From assembly GCA_004194705.1 (NCBI GenBank), contig SADC01001005.1:248001-312000 (forward strand): 64,000 nt of DNA. Reading direction: 5' to 3'. The notes beneath the pieces are model-generated. The model was given only the letters and a program-made list of their open reading frames with translations. It had not been told where the DNA came from and ran no database searches. The stretch comes from Ditylenchus dipsaci (Eukaryota > Nematoda > Chromadorea > Rhabditida > Anguinidae). Below are positions 11,040-21,435 of this stretch, piece after piece. The position numbers and the translations under genes are program-made. The first letter of the stretch is position 1, and every line of letters begins with the position of its first letter.

Positions 11040-11781
11040 ATTTTTGAAAGTATCTTTTTCGGAATTTATTGGTTTTTTTCTTTTTTTGCTTTTTCCCTGT
11101 AATTTTTTATAGCAAAATATGAACTTTTAGAAACAGAATTACACCATCTTAACTTTCTATAACACATAGCACACCATACACGAAGGTGGTGCAGCGTCAA
11201 ATTTCGCCGTAAAATCACTCAAATGCAAAAGATATCGAGAAAGTCAAATGTTTAAAGTAAACTTTTTATTGAAATGCGGATAACAAATGTGCAAGATCGG
11301 TGCATTAGGAACATTACTTTTAATGGATCATACCAACTTCTTCATCGAGCGTCATACACCAGCACCAAATAATTGTGAAACGAGGTAGGCACACGATTAA
11401 TTGATGTTAAAATTAACTATTTATTTGAAAGCCTGTTGAATTCTGCAACTGATAAGAGCCATAGTGACACAAAATTATTTCCGATTATAAAGATACAATC
11501 GAATAACTAAAAGAACTCAAAATTGGGAATGTCCATCAATGGCTTTCTAAAAAAAATTGTAAAAAAGAATTTTTTCGGAAGTTTTTTGCGCCTTTCTTGT
11601 TCAGCGCGAATTCTGAACAAAGCGCTCCATTAGCACAAACCGCAAACCTGTTGCAGTTCACACCCCACTCTACCACACACCGAAAAATTCCAACGAAACA
11701 TATTAATTTTACATGAATAGGAACAAATTTTATTCGTAATAAACAACAATACTTGCAAAGCAAAATGATTGCAAAACGAAA
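11040..11781. other. Gene-free stretch
   Basis: AT-rich sequence with no convincing coding, array or inverted repeat. The 75-codon minus ORF at 11536-11763 has no recognisable motif and I do not call it. It is likely the 3' flank of the gene ending at 11782. Confidence 0.5.
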
Positions 11782-12585
11782 TTAACTTGCGTCAAAGAAA
11801 TTGCTAGAAGTGACCAGTGACTTGAGGCTCTCGATTACACCCTTACTGAGATTATTGTCACCTCCAACACTTGAGAAATCTTTGCTCTGAGTCCACTGAT
11901 TTTCAATCTTGCCAAAACTTGGATCAATCAATGAAGAAATCGTCTCCTGGAACTTAGTAGATTGGCACGGAAATACGAAGCCATCTGCATCGCTTCCCCA
12001 TCCACATTTCTCAAGAAGTGAAGGAACACAGTCTTCGCTGTTCTGGATCGGCTGGCCATCATTTCCAAGGAAGCCAAACAATTCAATCAGAGTCTGCTGG
12101 CCAATTGATGCGTAATACTTGACGACAAGCTCCAGCTGAATGGCAGTTACACGATTCAGCAGCTCCGGCACATACGGTCTAAAATGAATATGGGTTAGAG
12201 GGTGTGGTACATGTGGTTAAAGGGCCTGAGAATTTCACAGAAAGACTTACTGAAGCTGCGCATCCAATTGCCACGCGACTGTTTAACTGAGAGGATGGCT
12301 TTGGCTTTGGCATCATCTTGAGCTTGTTTTGACTGCAATTTTGCTACAAAAATATTGATGTTTCCAAAATTTCGCAAACATTGGAAAATACAACCACCAA
12401 AAAGTTTACTTACATAGACGAGCTCTACGCATCATGTTTGCTCGTTTGGCAGCTTGAATTTTGGCTTCATCTAGTTTCTGCTTCTTCAGCCTTTCCTTTC
12501 CCCATCTTTTCTTGACTGCGGCTGCACGAATTTCAAATAAAGACGAACCATCTGGCTTGGAGCACATTCTTCTGGTGATGACCAT
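11782..12585 (-). CDS. Unidentified basic coiled-coil protein
   Basis: Three exons: 12414-12585, 12251-12343 and 11782-12178, with GT...AG borders. Translation starts MVITRRMCSKPDGSS. The N-terminal 85 residues are strongly basic and helical (KKRWGKERLKKQKL, then AKAKAILSVKQS). The C-terminal 130 residues look globular (ELLNRVTAIQLELVVKYYAS, LIELFGFLG, CGWGSDADGFVFPC). The phase is off by one between exons 2 and 3, like the single-base errors in other genes here. A 3' splice-like site, TTTTTTAG at 12594-12601, lies 8 nt before the ATG and suggests spliced-leader trans-splicing. I do not recognise the family; codon use and exon structure suggest a real gene. Confidence 0.6.
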
Positions 12586-12601
12586 CTTTAGTTCTAAAAA
12601 A

Positions 12602-13193
12602 CGAAGAATTTATTTTTGCATGAGATGCTCCAAATTTGCATTTTTAAAGCTTTTTTATACACCAAAACGTAGCCCATACATTCAGCTACTCGAAAAGTTG
12701 AGCCGAATTTTGTGATGATGTTATTTTAGAAACTAGAGACCACTTGAAGCAAACAAGTGGCATTTTCTCGAGTAAAAATAGGGGTTTTTGCGTTTTCCAT
12801 CTAACTTTTGCATAAAACACCTAAAATTTGCATTTTTTGTATACGTCCTTGGTACCAAAATGCAGCAAATTCACTCCTCTATCGAGCCTCCAGTTGCGTT
12901 TCAGGAAACCTCGACAAAAAATAATGCTAGAATCTCAATCGAGTCAACTAGATGAAAAAATTTCTTGGAAATTTTCACAGAAATCAATTATAGCTTTGAA
13001 ATTTTGCATGTTTTATGGGCAAGTGATGGCTCATTCGAAAGCCCTCAGTGTGAGGAATATTTTGGCTATTAAGATGCAAAGGCCAAAGAGCAAAAAAATG
13101 CGACGAGGAACACGAAATAAAAAATAGTCTGAAATCGACCAATTTTGAAAATTTTGCCATTTTTTTATTTGGCGCCAAATTTTCCTAACATAC
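12602..13193. other. Gene-free stretch
   Basis: Upstream flank of the coiled-coil gene. The 99-codon plus ORF at 12828-13127 has no motif and an AT-rich, low-quality composition. No repeat structure was seen. Confidence 0.45.
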
Positions 13194-13202
13194 TAAAATT
13201 CG

Positions 13203-15230
13203 GGAAGGAGTAGATTGCGCCATTTCGATTTGCGCCCATTCAATTTGCGCCCTTTTAATTTGCGCCCATTCATTTTGCGCCCCTTCAAATTGCGCCACTT
13301 CAATTCGCGCCCTTTTCGATTTGCGCCACTTCAATTTGCGCCCTTTTCAAATTGCGCCCATTTAGATTGCGCCCATTTCAAATTGCGCCCATTTAGATTG
13401 CGCCCATTTCAAATTGCGCCCATTTAGATTGCGCCTGTTATTCCAATAGGTTCTCATGTCAACTGATACGTCCAACATGTGTTTTCGTTTTCACGTTGAA
13501 ATAATCAATTTCTACGCTTGATAAGTAATGGACTAATGCATCATAGTCGGTCTTTCGACCCTTTTAGATAATAAACAAAGTAAAAGAGAATTTTCTATTA
13601 CTTATTCCTTATATTTTACAAACAACATGGAATAATCATCAATACAGAAACACGCTCAAAAAAGACACTAAAAGAGATTACAAAAATTAAGAGATAACTC
13701 CACTAAAATTGCAAACTTTTAAATATAAATTCAACACGCCAACAATCAACCACCATCCAATCATCACATAACAGCAGTTTGTTTGTTTTTTACGAACAAC
13801 CGACACATAATAACATTGTAACACCAAATGACAACACATCAATGACCATGATACTTTTCTAAATGTGCTCCAATTGAGACCAGAAATTCAAGGCGAGGCT
13901 GCCCAGCACTATTGCCGTAGTTGATAACCAGCTGTTTGATCTGACTGCCGGAAAAAATGGCCTCTGAGACTTATTTCCACCGACGACACGAGGCAACGGG
14001 CTCTGATTGCGGCTAAAAATAAAGTTCAATGGATGATCAATGACAACTTAAAAAAATTACTCACATTTCGATCTTCTGGCGTGTTTCTCTTCGTCCGTCC
14101 GTAGCTTGAAAATGACTTCAGCCAGCGGAGGCTTGTCGTGATGGAAGTATTCATTGAACTGCTTGTTCCAATTCTCCACGCCGTTGTTCGTTCTCGGCAG
14201 ACCTTTTTTGTGCGCTCATACATGTTCCACAGCGAGGACAGATAGACTGGAGCATTCCCATTTGGCCGGCGGACATAGTTCCTTTCGAAATAGGAGAACA
14301 GCTCTGTAAAGAGTATTACAAGATTTTGAACTCTGATCCAAATAATTCCAAAAGGCTGACTGTTGAGGTGACCAACCGAATCCTGCGGAACAGTTCCGTT
14401 TTGAATCAAATCGTCTTTTGCAGCTTGAATCTCTTCGAATCCGTCCTCTGTTTCGTCGATCGGCAAAAAGCGATAGCAGGAAGGCAAACGAGCAGTAAGA
14501 GTTTCCTGGCACCAATTGCGAAAAGCACTTCTCCCGAGAGACCATTGAAAGCTTGACCGACGAGACTTTGGACTGGCGTATCACGATTGCGTTCAGCATC
14601 CAACACAGCATTTGAGATTCGCTTTCTGACCTGAAAAAACAACGCAAATTATGAGATATCATATTTAAATCAAAAACGACCTCGACAAGGGCAGTATCAG
14701 GCACATGTCCGTGGTGCTTGTTCTCTTCGACCAGATCATCTTTGCGTGTTGATGTCGCCGTTCCACCGCAGTTCTTGTTTGTGCACCTCCAAATCACCGG
14801 CCATCGGAATTGCGGACTCGACGAAAGCGCATAGAGTACCCATTGCAGAAGCCGAGCACGTTTCCTCTGTTCGTATAGCTTGTATCTTCCATAGCAATAT
14901 CTAAAAAAGCGTCAAAATTGCAAATTGAAAAATGGATTAAAACGGTATGAAGTACAGCAATTGATGGCAAAACAAAAACACATATTGACATGAGAACCTA
15001 TTGGAATAACAGGCGCAATCTAAATGGGCGCAATTTGAAATGGGCGCAATCTAAATGGGCGCAATTTGAAATGGGCGCAAATTGAAGGGGCGCAAATCGA
15101 AAAGGGCGCAAATTGAAGGGGCGCAAATCGAAAAGGGCGCAAATTGAAGTGGCGCAAATTGAATTGGCGCAAATTGAATTGGCGCAAATTGAAAGGGCGC
15201 AAAATGAAAGGGCGCAATCTACTCCTTCCC
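13203..15230. mobile_element. MULE with GCGCC arrays and an internally deleted transposase
   Basis: The ends are GGAAGGAGTAGATTGCGCC and its mirror. Behind them are inverted arrays with a 15-16-bp period of TTTGCGCCCATTCAA-like units (13215-13435 and inverted 15010-15215). The flanking 9-bp duplication TAAAATTCG is exact at 13194-13202 and 15231-15239. Inside is a minus-strand transposase relic with the FLYWCH domain and C-terminal part but no catalytic core. MULEs normally make 9-bp duplications, which fits. Confidence 0.9.
13859..14892 (-). pseudogene. FLYWCH/MULE transposase lacking its catalytic core
   Basis: The N-terminal exon (about 14681-14892) starts MEDTSYTNRGNVLGF and runs into a FLYWCH-type zinc finger: NGYSMRFRRVRN, then IWRCTNKNCGGTAT, then HHGHVPD (the C-x4-C...H-x-H pattern). 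One base is missing near 14797. The next exon (RKRISNAVLDAERNRDTPVQ...) matches the region after FLYWCH in MULEs. The following exons give a C-terminal part: LFSYFERNYVRR, WNMYER, then RTNNGVENWNKQFNEYF, the usual RTNN-E signature. The D-D-E segment that should lie between is absent, so it cannot be an active transposase. A last exon (13859-14005) ends in a hydrophobic stretch, WLSTTAIVLGSLALNFW, of unknown origin. Confidence 0.75.
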
Positions 15231-15335
15231 TAAAATTCGAATTTTGAAACACTGTGATTATGATACGGCATTTTTTCGGTTTATGGTGCGTAAAAAATTT
15301 CCAGTCAAAACAAACGATTTTTTTCATTGCGATTC

Positions 15336-15384
15336 ACATCAAAATAATGCTATTCGCAATTTGCGAATAGCATTATTTTGATGT
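15336..15384. repeat. Short perfect palindrome
   Basis: ACATCAAAATAATGCTATTC followed directly by its mirror, GAATAGCATTATTTTGATGT, with a centre of GCAATTTGC. It lies just outside the right end of the MULE 13203-15230. Confidence 0.8.
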
Positions 15385-15516
15385 AATTCAACATTGTGTT
15401 TGAAAAGTAGGAATTTTTTGAATAAAAAACTTAACAATTTCGCAAAAATCATGTTTTCCTATCATTATGATACGCACTGTAGCGCCGACTTCTGTCATTT
15501 GACTAACGTTTCGTTT

Positions 15517-16334
15517 ATGGCTTGTTCACGTTGTTAGAGTTAGAGTTCGGGTAAGAGGTGTTCATGTACTCAAAAACCCGAACTCTACCTCTAGCTCTAA
15601 CTCGATGGTGTTCACGTACATCGAGTTAGAGTTCGAGGTCGAGCTTGAAAATTTTCATGTATATAGCTTAGATAGCTCACAGTCTCACCCCAAAGCCATA
15701 TAAAGCCACTGAAAGTTAGTTTTTGGGGGATTTGCTACAAGGGAATCCAAGTTATTAACACCTCCAAATTTAACCTCGAACTCTAACTCGATGTACGTGA
15801 ACACCCTCGAGTTAGAGGTAGAGTTCGAGTTAGGATCAGAGGTGTTCACGTAACCAAAATCCCGAACTCAAACTCTAACTCTAAGGCCTCTCACACAATG
15901 CAAATCCAATCTTTAACCTTGGCGAAGTGTTTTTAGTCTTGTTCAGCAAGATAACTTTAATTTTTATTGACAGCTTTGGTTTCATATTGAAGTTGAGATC
16001 CAGGGCTATCTTTTGACACCAAACTTGCAGAGGAGGAATATAAAAATTGTGGATAAAAGTTAGTAATCTTCAATATAATCTTCAAGATGATCCTCAATCC
16101 TAAATGTTGAGGATCATGTTGAGGATGGACGCACTTTTATATATGATTTTCATCTTCGCATTCGGCAAATTTGGTGTCGAACGATAGCCCTGGATCTGAG
16201 CAAACTGATTGACACCAAACTTGCAAAAAATCTCGAAGCTATTTCACTGAAAAACGCAAAAAACATTTCGCCAAGGTTGAGGATTGGGGATGCATTGTGA
16301 AACAGGCCTAACTTTATCAACGTGAACAAGCCAT
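15517..16334. mobile_element. Fold-back element with GAGTTAGAGTTCG arrays
   Basis: The ends are ATGGCTTGTTCACGTTG and its mirror, CAACGTGAACAAGCCAT. Inverted imperfect arrays of GAGTTAGAGTTCGGG lie at 15536-15650 and, in both orientations, at 15772-15885. Inner inverted segments (ATCCAGGGCTAT and ATAGCCCTGGAT, 15995-16195) follow. I could not find a convincing 9-bp target duplication. Non-coding. It lies about 100 bp upstream of the atlastin-related genes. Confidence 0.6.
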
Positions 16335-16420
16335 TAGGTGACTGGTCCAGTTAACCGACTGAGAACTGTCCTACCTTACACAATTGTAGAATGGCTTATC
16401 CATAATCGACTTATTTCTGT

Positions 16421-16437
16421 ACGTTTTTAGAGCGAAT
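16421..16437 (+). promoter_or_regulatory. Putative trans-splice acceptor
   Basis: ACGTTTTTAG, ending at 16430, is a good 3' splice site 7 nt before the ATG at 16438, with no upstream exon or donor evident. In nematodes this arrangement marks spliced-leader addition. Inferred from sequence only. Confidence 0.45.
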
Positions 16438-16958
16438 ATGGCTTACGAATATCAAACGATCTCAGACAATGTTTTTGCACTTCTCAGTGCTCAGTTTTTG
16501 TACAACGAAGCTATGATTGAGGTAGGATTTGGACGCCCAAAGTTTTCATAGTCGTTTCATTTTTTCAATCTAGGCGTGCGATGGGGACTATCTGCCGGAC
16601 GGAGACTTGGAAATGGCGCATGGTCGTTGCAAGGAGAAGGCTGTCGAAATCTTCTATTCAACTGAGAAGGCTATTGATGAGGTGCATTCAATTCGATTTC
16701 TTCAGATGCTTGACGACCTCATTTCGGTAATTTTATTCCATATTACGTATGTCATAAGTACACGAGTCAAAATTTTGGCTTGTAAGATCTTTACTTATAA
16801 GATTTTTACCAGTAACTTGTTCGCTTTAGGCTAGTTTCGATGTTTTTGTCTGTGCAAACGACTTCAAGCAAGGTAAGATGGGTGAGCATGTGGTTCAAAC
16901 TCCAACTATGGTCGAATCAGCGAAGATGTTCTACTTTGACTCTGTAAAAAAGGTATAA
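16438..16958 (+). CDS. Stand-alone atlastin middle-domain protein
   Basis: Exons 16438-16521, 16574-16726 and 16830-16958 join in frame to 121 codons with no frameshift. The product has only the three-helix-bundle middle domain of atlastin and no GTPase or membrane hairpin. EACDGDYLPDGDLEMAHGRC aligns with [20 protein letters not shown] in the complete gene next door, and LQMLDDLISASFDVFV aligns with [16 protein letters not shown]. The C-terminus (ACDFKQGKMGEHVVQ-like, ending FYFDSVKKV) differs. It looks like a partial tandem duplicate kept as its own gene. In atlastin this domain mediates dimer crossover during membrane fusion, so a solo copy could act as a modulator; that is inference. It might instead supply 5' exons to the gene downstream, because GTATAATT at the end of exon 3 could be a donor. 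Confidence 0.65.
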
Positions 16959-17190
16959 TTTAGAGTTATTGGTTGTAGGCGTTTGAATTTGTCAATTTAA
17001 ACGCGTGGGCTTTGGCATATGCGTGATCGCCACATTAGTATTCGCTGCGGAACTTACTTGGACAACTGCGTCCAGCTTGTGATTTTAAAATGTGCTCTTT
17101 GTATGCGTTTTGTTTACATTCTTTCTACCATCCTTGTTCGTAAATAATGTGTGGCATTCTCGTCTCACTATTTACTCTACTATAAATCCT

Positions 17191-17213
17191 ATTTTTAGAT
17201 TAGAGCCGTAGTA
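17191..17213 (+). promoter_or_regulatory. Putative trans-splice acceptor before atlastin
   Basis: ATTTTTAG, ending at 17198, lies 15 nt before the atlastin ATG and 240 nt after the stop of the upstream gene. The spacing fits the second gene of a nematode operon. Alternatively it is a cis acceptor joining the two coding units. Confidence 0.45.
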
Positions 17214-19752
17214 ATGCCTGGAAATATCCAAGAAATCCCAAACTCATCTAGTGAAGAACAGCGCGTTGAGCATCCAAAAGCTGTGTTTCCGAGCTCCCCC
17301 GGTCCAGTGCGTAAGTAAATTGTTATGCACGCTTGAGCACATACTAGCATTTACCATTTTCAGAAATTATCGAACCTGTGGAAGAGGATCACACATTCAA
17401 GTTGAACGTCGATTTTCTAGAGAAGATACTGCTTGATCCCAAGGTTGCCGATAAAAAAGTGAGTGCAACTGAGTTTTCTACCTGATGACCCCGCAAAATA
17501 GTTTCTGTGATCGATTTTTGTAACCTTTGTCATAAGAGGTCTAATTATCACACTGTTGGATTTCTTTGGTTTAAAGTATCGCCAGTATAATTTGTACTCG
17601 CTCTTCGCTGAACCAAAGTTTTGCCCCAGCAAAAACGTTTTTTTTAAGTTTTATTGAACCGATTGTTATTCTCTGTTAAATCTGTGTCAACGGTGTAAAG
17701 ACAGGTTTAAAAATATCGATTGCAGAAAAAATTCTGGCGGTCCAGATTCCTGTAAACATCTTGTGTCATTATTCTGAATAATTTCTTGCAGGTGTCTGTT
17801 ATTGGCGTGGCTGGTGATTTCCGTAAAGGCAAAAGCTTTTTGCTCAATTTCTTCCTGCGTTACTTGAAACATCAAAGCCGCATTAATTCTGATAGCTCTG
17901 AAGACAATTGGTTGGAGGCCGAGTCAAGCTTGCTAGGGTTCAGTTGGCGTGGTGGTGCTGAGAGAGACACGAGTGGAATTATTATCTGTCTGAGCCGTTT
18001 ATCGTCAAGGATCGTAATGGAGAGGAAATCGCTGTACTGCTCATGGATACTCAGGTAAGCAGACAGTCTTTATCGTCTTTCGTTCTTATTCATTTCTAGG
18101 GTGCGTTCGACTCGCAGAGTACTGTCAAGGATTGTGCAACTATTTTCGCCTTGTCAACAATGATTTCGTCTCTCCAGATTTACAATCTCAGTCATAAGTA
18201 AGTTCTCATAGCTTTTTCACCTTTGAGTAGTAGTGTCTAAAGTGTACCAAAATTAGCATTCAAGAAGACGACCTCCAGCATTTACATCTTTTCACTGAAT
18301 ATGGCCTCCTAGCTTTAGAAGAAAATGTCAATTCAAAGCCTTTTCAGGTATGGTCCTATTCATCTCCGTCTTAAAACAATTTCGTATGTTTTAGTCCCTG
18401 CTATTTGTCGTGCGTGATTGGAGTTATCCATATGAGGCTGAATACGGATCTCAGGGTGGCAAAGAATTTTGGAAAAAAGACTAATGGTGATTGAAAAAAC
18501 TAGCTCGGTCTTTTTTTATTAGCTGTTATAGATCAATGAAAGACAACATCCAGAGCTGCAGCGATTGCGGAGGCACATTCGCGAATCGTTTGATGACATC
18601 CAGTGCTACTTGATGCCGCATCCCGGACTTGATGTAGCTACTAGTCCTAGATTTATGGGCGAGCTGAAAAGTAACTGTTTTCTCTCTATCAACTCATTCA
18701 TATCAATTTAAAGATATCAACGAGGAATTTCAACAGCATCTGCGTACCTTGGTGCCTCGCCTGCTTGATGCAAATAACGTGGTCGTGAAGTGTATAAATG
18801 GACAACCGGTGACCTGCAGAGAATTAGTTGTATACTTCAAGGTTTGCAGTTGTCAAGGATTCCATATTTAAAAAAAAATTAGGCTTACACCGAAATATTT
18901 CACGGAGAGGATCTGCCAGAGCCGAAGTCAATGTTGTCTGTAAGTCACTTTTAGTTTTGTCATTGCATGGGCTGAGTTTAACTTAAAACCTAGGCAACGC
19001 GGAGGCTAATAATCTTGCAGCTGTTGCTAGTGCCAAAGCGATCTATACTAAGTCGATGGAAGAGGTCTGTGGAGGAGATGCTGCATACATGTCTACTGTT
19101 GATCTAGAAGATGTACATGGACGGTGCAAATCAGAGGCCATTCGTCACTTCAAGGTTACTAAAAGATGGGGGATCAGAACTCAGTATGCAGTTTTTGGAG
19201 AAACTCGATGATGATATCAGCGTGAGTTCATCTAAATGACCATGTTTTTTAGGCGCAGCGGCATGTCCAAAGTTTGAAGTGGAGGAGAACAATTTCCTTT
19301 TGTCTCACTGTGGTCTTTTGAGTAATGTATATGCCGCTGCGTTCATAAAACATGGTCCATTAATGGTATCAACCATAAATTATTCTAATAATTCGCAGGT
19401 TGCTTTCGAAAGCTTTGTTAGAGTCAACAATTCTAAGAACCTGTTCAAATCGATGCGAACTCCTGCAGTGCTCGTCTGTCTGATGGTGGCCAATTACTTT
19501 TTCCAAGAAATCTTCCAACTGTTTGGCCTAGACTACATAGCTTCCTTTTTTTCGCTCATACTCGTGCTGGCTATATTTTTGCTCTCTTCGTGGTCGTATG
19601 CTCGGTACTCAGGAAAAATGCGTGACTTCGGCCAAAAAATTGACCAAGGAGTGGAATGGAGCTGGGAAAACCTTTGGAAGCATATCTTTACAAACAGCGT
19701 GCAACATGTGGGCCCAGCAGCGGCAGCTATTGCGAACAAGAAATATTTTTGA
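17214..19752 (+). CDS. Atlastin, dynamin-like ER membrane-fusion GTPase
   Basis: Eleven exons: 17214-17310, 17364-17458, 17792-18054, 18100-18197, 18257-18347, 18395-18486, 18532-18670, 18714-18841, 18883-18939, 18994-19221 and 19399-19752. The product drives homotypic fusion of ER tubules. Visible features are DDHSF-like EEDHTFKLN, the P-loop GDFRKGKS with atlastin's conserved Arg, the switch-1 Thr (RDTSGIII), DTQGAFD, the G4 motif VVRDW, the middle domain ([21 protein letters not shown]), two membrane helices ([13 protein letters not shown] and [13 protein letters not shown]) and an amphipathic C-terminal tail. Reading through needs five single bases restored: a G at 17988, an A in the run 18473-18478, a G at 18999, an A near 19163 and a T near 19193. 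All splice phases then agree and all key residues are present, so consensus error is likelier than decay. Confidence 0.9.
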
Positions 19753-20636
19753 CCTAGTGTTCTATTGAGATCAGATTAGAGGCATCCATTGACTTGCCTG
19801 TTCTGTATTGTGGTCTGAACAAGTAAAGAAAGTTAAGGAATCTGGTCTTTGTCTTTTCAGGGGTTCTGTAGAGGGGATGTTTATATACCGTATTAGGCTA
19901 GTGTTGTCGCATGTAAGCTTTGTAAATTATTTTAACCCATGGTAGTTACACCCACGACTATTTGTGCAAATATAAATTGTCTATTTTCATGTTGAGCTGT
20001 TTAGTTTGCCCTGTTAACAACAATCTAAATATTTCTAGACTTGTCCGAGGATGCAAATATCTGAATATCTTTCCATCGACGTTACCATGACACTATATTT
20101 AGTGCAGATAACGAGACACTGTAATTTACAGCGCCACCTGAATGTAACGACACACCAGAAAAGTTTTGAAGAAGTACAGAGAAGTTCGACACTTTTTTTC
20201 GTCGATTTTGAAAGTCTTTTGTTGAACCTGATTCGTCAGTCTAGGCCAAAAATAAGAAAGGTTTTAATTTTGCATGTTATTTTTCAAAACTAAACAGTTT
20301 TTCCATAATATAACAAAACTTCTTTTTTGAAAATCGGGTGTCGTTGTATTGAGATATTGTTTTTTTAAAGGAAATTTTTGGTAGGGTTTTTTAAGAAATC
20401 AGCGAAACATAATCTCTGCAGTATTTTCGACTACGAATGCAAAACAGACTAACGAAGCACATCCGTAATTGAGCCAAGAAGTTATTGGATCCTAGTAGGG
20501 AATGAATCTATTTGAGGTGTCGTTATATCCAGTTTCGACAGTAGAACTTCGACAATAAAGAAGCGTGCTCGTGCATTACACGGAGAAAAGGGGACCAGTA
20601 GTTTTTTCTTTCCTAATTCTTGGGGGAAGGGAACAC
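19753..20636. other. Gene-free stretch downstream of atlastin
   Basis: 3' flank of atlastin; no clear AATAAA was seen, and AGTAAA occurs at about 19825. From about 20565 to 20636 the sequence is the left flank of the MULE 20646-24304. The 80-codon ORF at 20051-20293 has no motif. Confidence 0.5.
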
Positions 20637-21092
20637 TTAAAGGGGGTCTAGGACAAAACACCGCAGGGACAAAACACCGCCTAGGACAAAACACCGCCGT
20701 ACCAAAACACCGCCGGACAAAACACCGCGGGACAAAATACCGCGAGCCAAAACACGCCATGACAAAACACCGCCGGACAAAACACCGCCTAGGACAAAAC
20801 ACCGCCGAATTTCATTTTTCCAGTTATGGGTGGAGATTCATGTGGGATGTCGTGGAGATCTTAATCTCAGTGAAAGAGGAGTTCTATCTCTGTCTTTTTT
20901 TTGTTTTCTGGCACTTTTGTCTTACCTCAGGATGTTCGAAACCCTGATTCTATTACTGTTTGACTAGACCATGTTTGCAAACTAGTTTTACTTTGCTATT
21001 TGGGTATTGGACCGTATCTTCATCGTTATCTGCAAATATCTAGCCGCAAATATCAATTTTAGTCAAAGAGTAATTTTTCTCCGCTCAATCAG

Positions 21093-21243
21093 TGTTGGAA
21101 CTCGTACTCGTATTTCGTACTCGTACTCGTACTTGTACCGTACTCGTACTACGAGTACGAAGTACGAGCAGCTGAAAAATAGAGGTACGAGTACGAGTAC
21201 GAGTACGAACCTAAAATTAAGAAGTACGAGTACGAGGACGAGG
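21093..21243. repeat. TACTCG/CGAGTA inverted simple repeat
   Basis: About 60 bp of imperfect (CGTACT)n is followed by its complement (GAGTAC)n, so the block is itself a small fold-back. It lies inside the MULE, outside its coding region. Confidence 0.75.
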
Positions 21244-21435
21244 ATAAAGTACTATAATTTCAAAAAAATAAAAATTGTGAACAATTTTAAAGACTCTTTA
21301 AAGACTCTTTAATGAAGAGTACAATTTTTCCATCGCCATGCAATGAGTCGTAATGAGTCGTAACAACCACCAACTTTATTGAAACAAGCTCATAACAACA
21401 ACTCAAAGGACAAACAAAGGTTAGCACTATAACAC

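Noticed and set aside
13215..13427. Leu/Arg/Pro-Phe repeat ORF (and its counterparts at 15020-15327)
   Set aside because: Translations of the GCGCC terminal array of the MULE 13203-15230, without a conserved frame.
13215..13427. CRISPR-like array of regular short repeats
   Set aside because: The repeats are degenerate with no constant spacer length, are mirrored at the other end of a transposon, and the genome is eukaryotic.
16438..16958. 5' exons of atlastin rather than a separate gene
   Set aside because: A stop codon follows directly, and the domain order would then be middle domain before GTPase; still possible through a GTATAATT donor, so only tentatively rejected.
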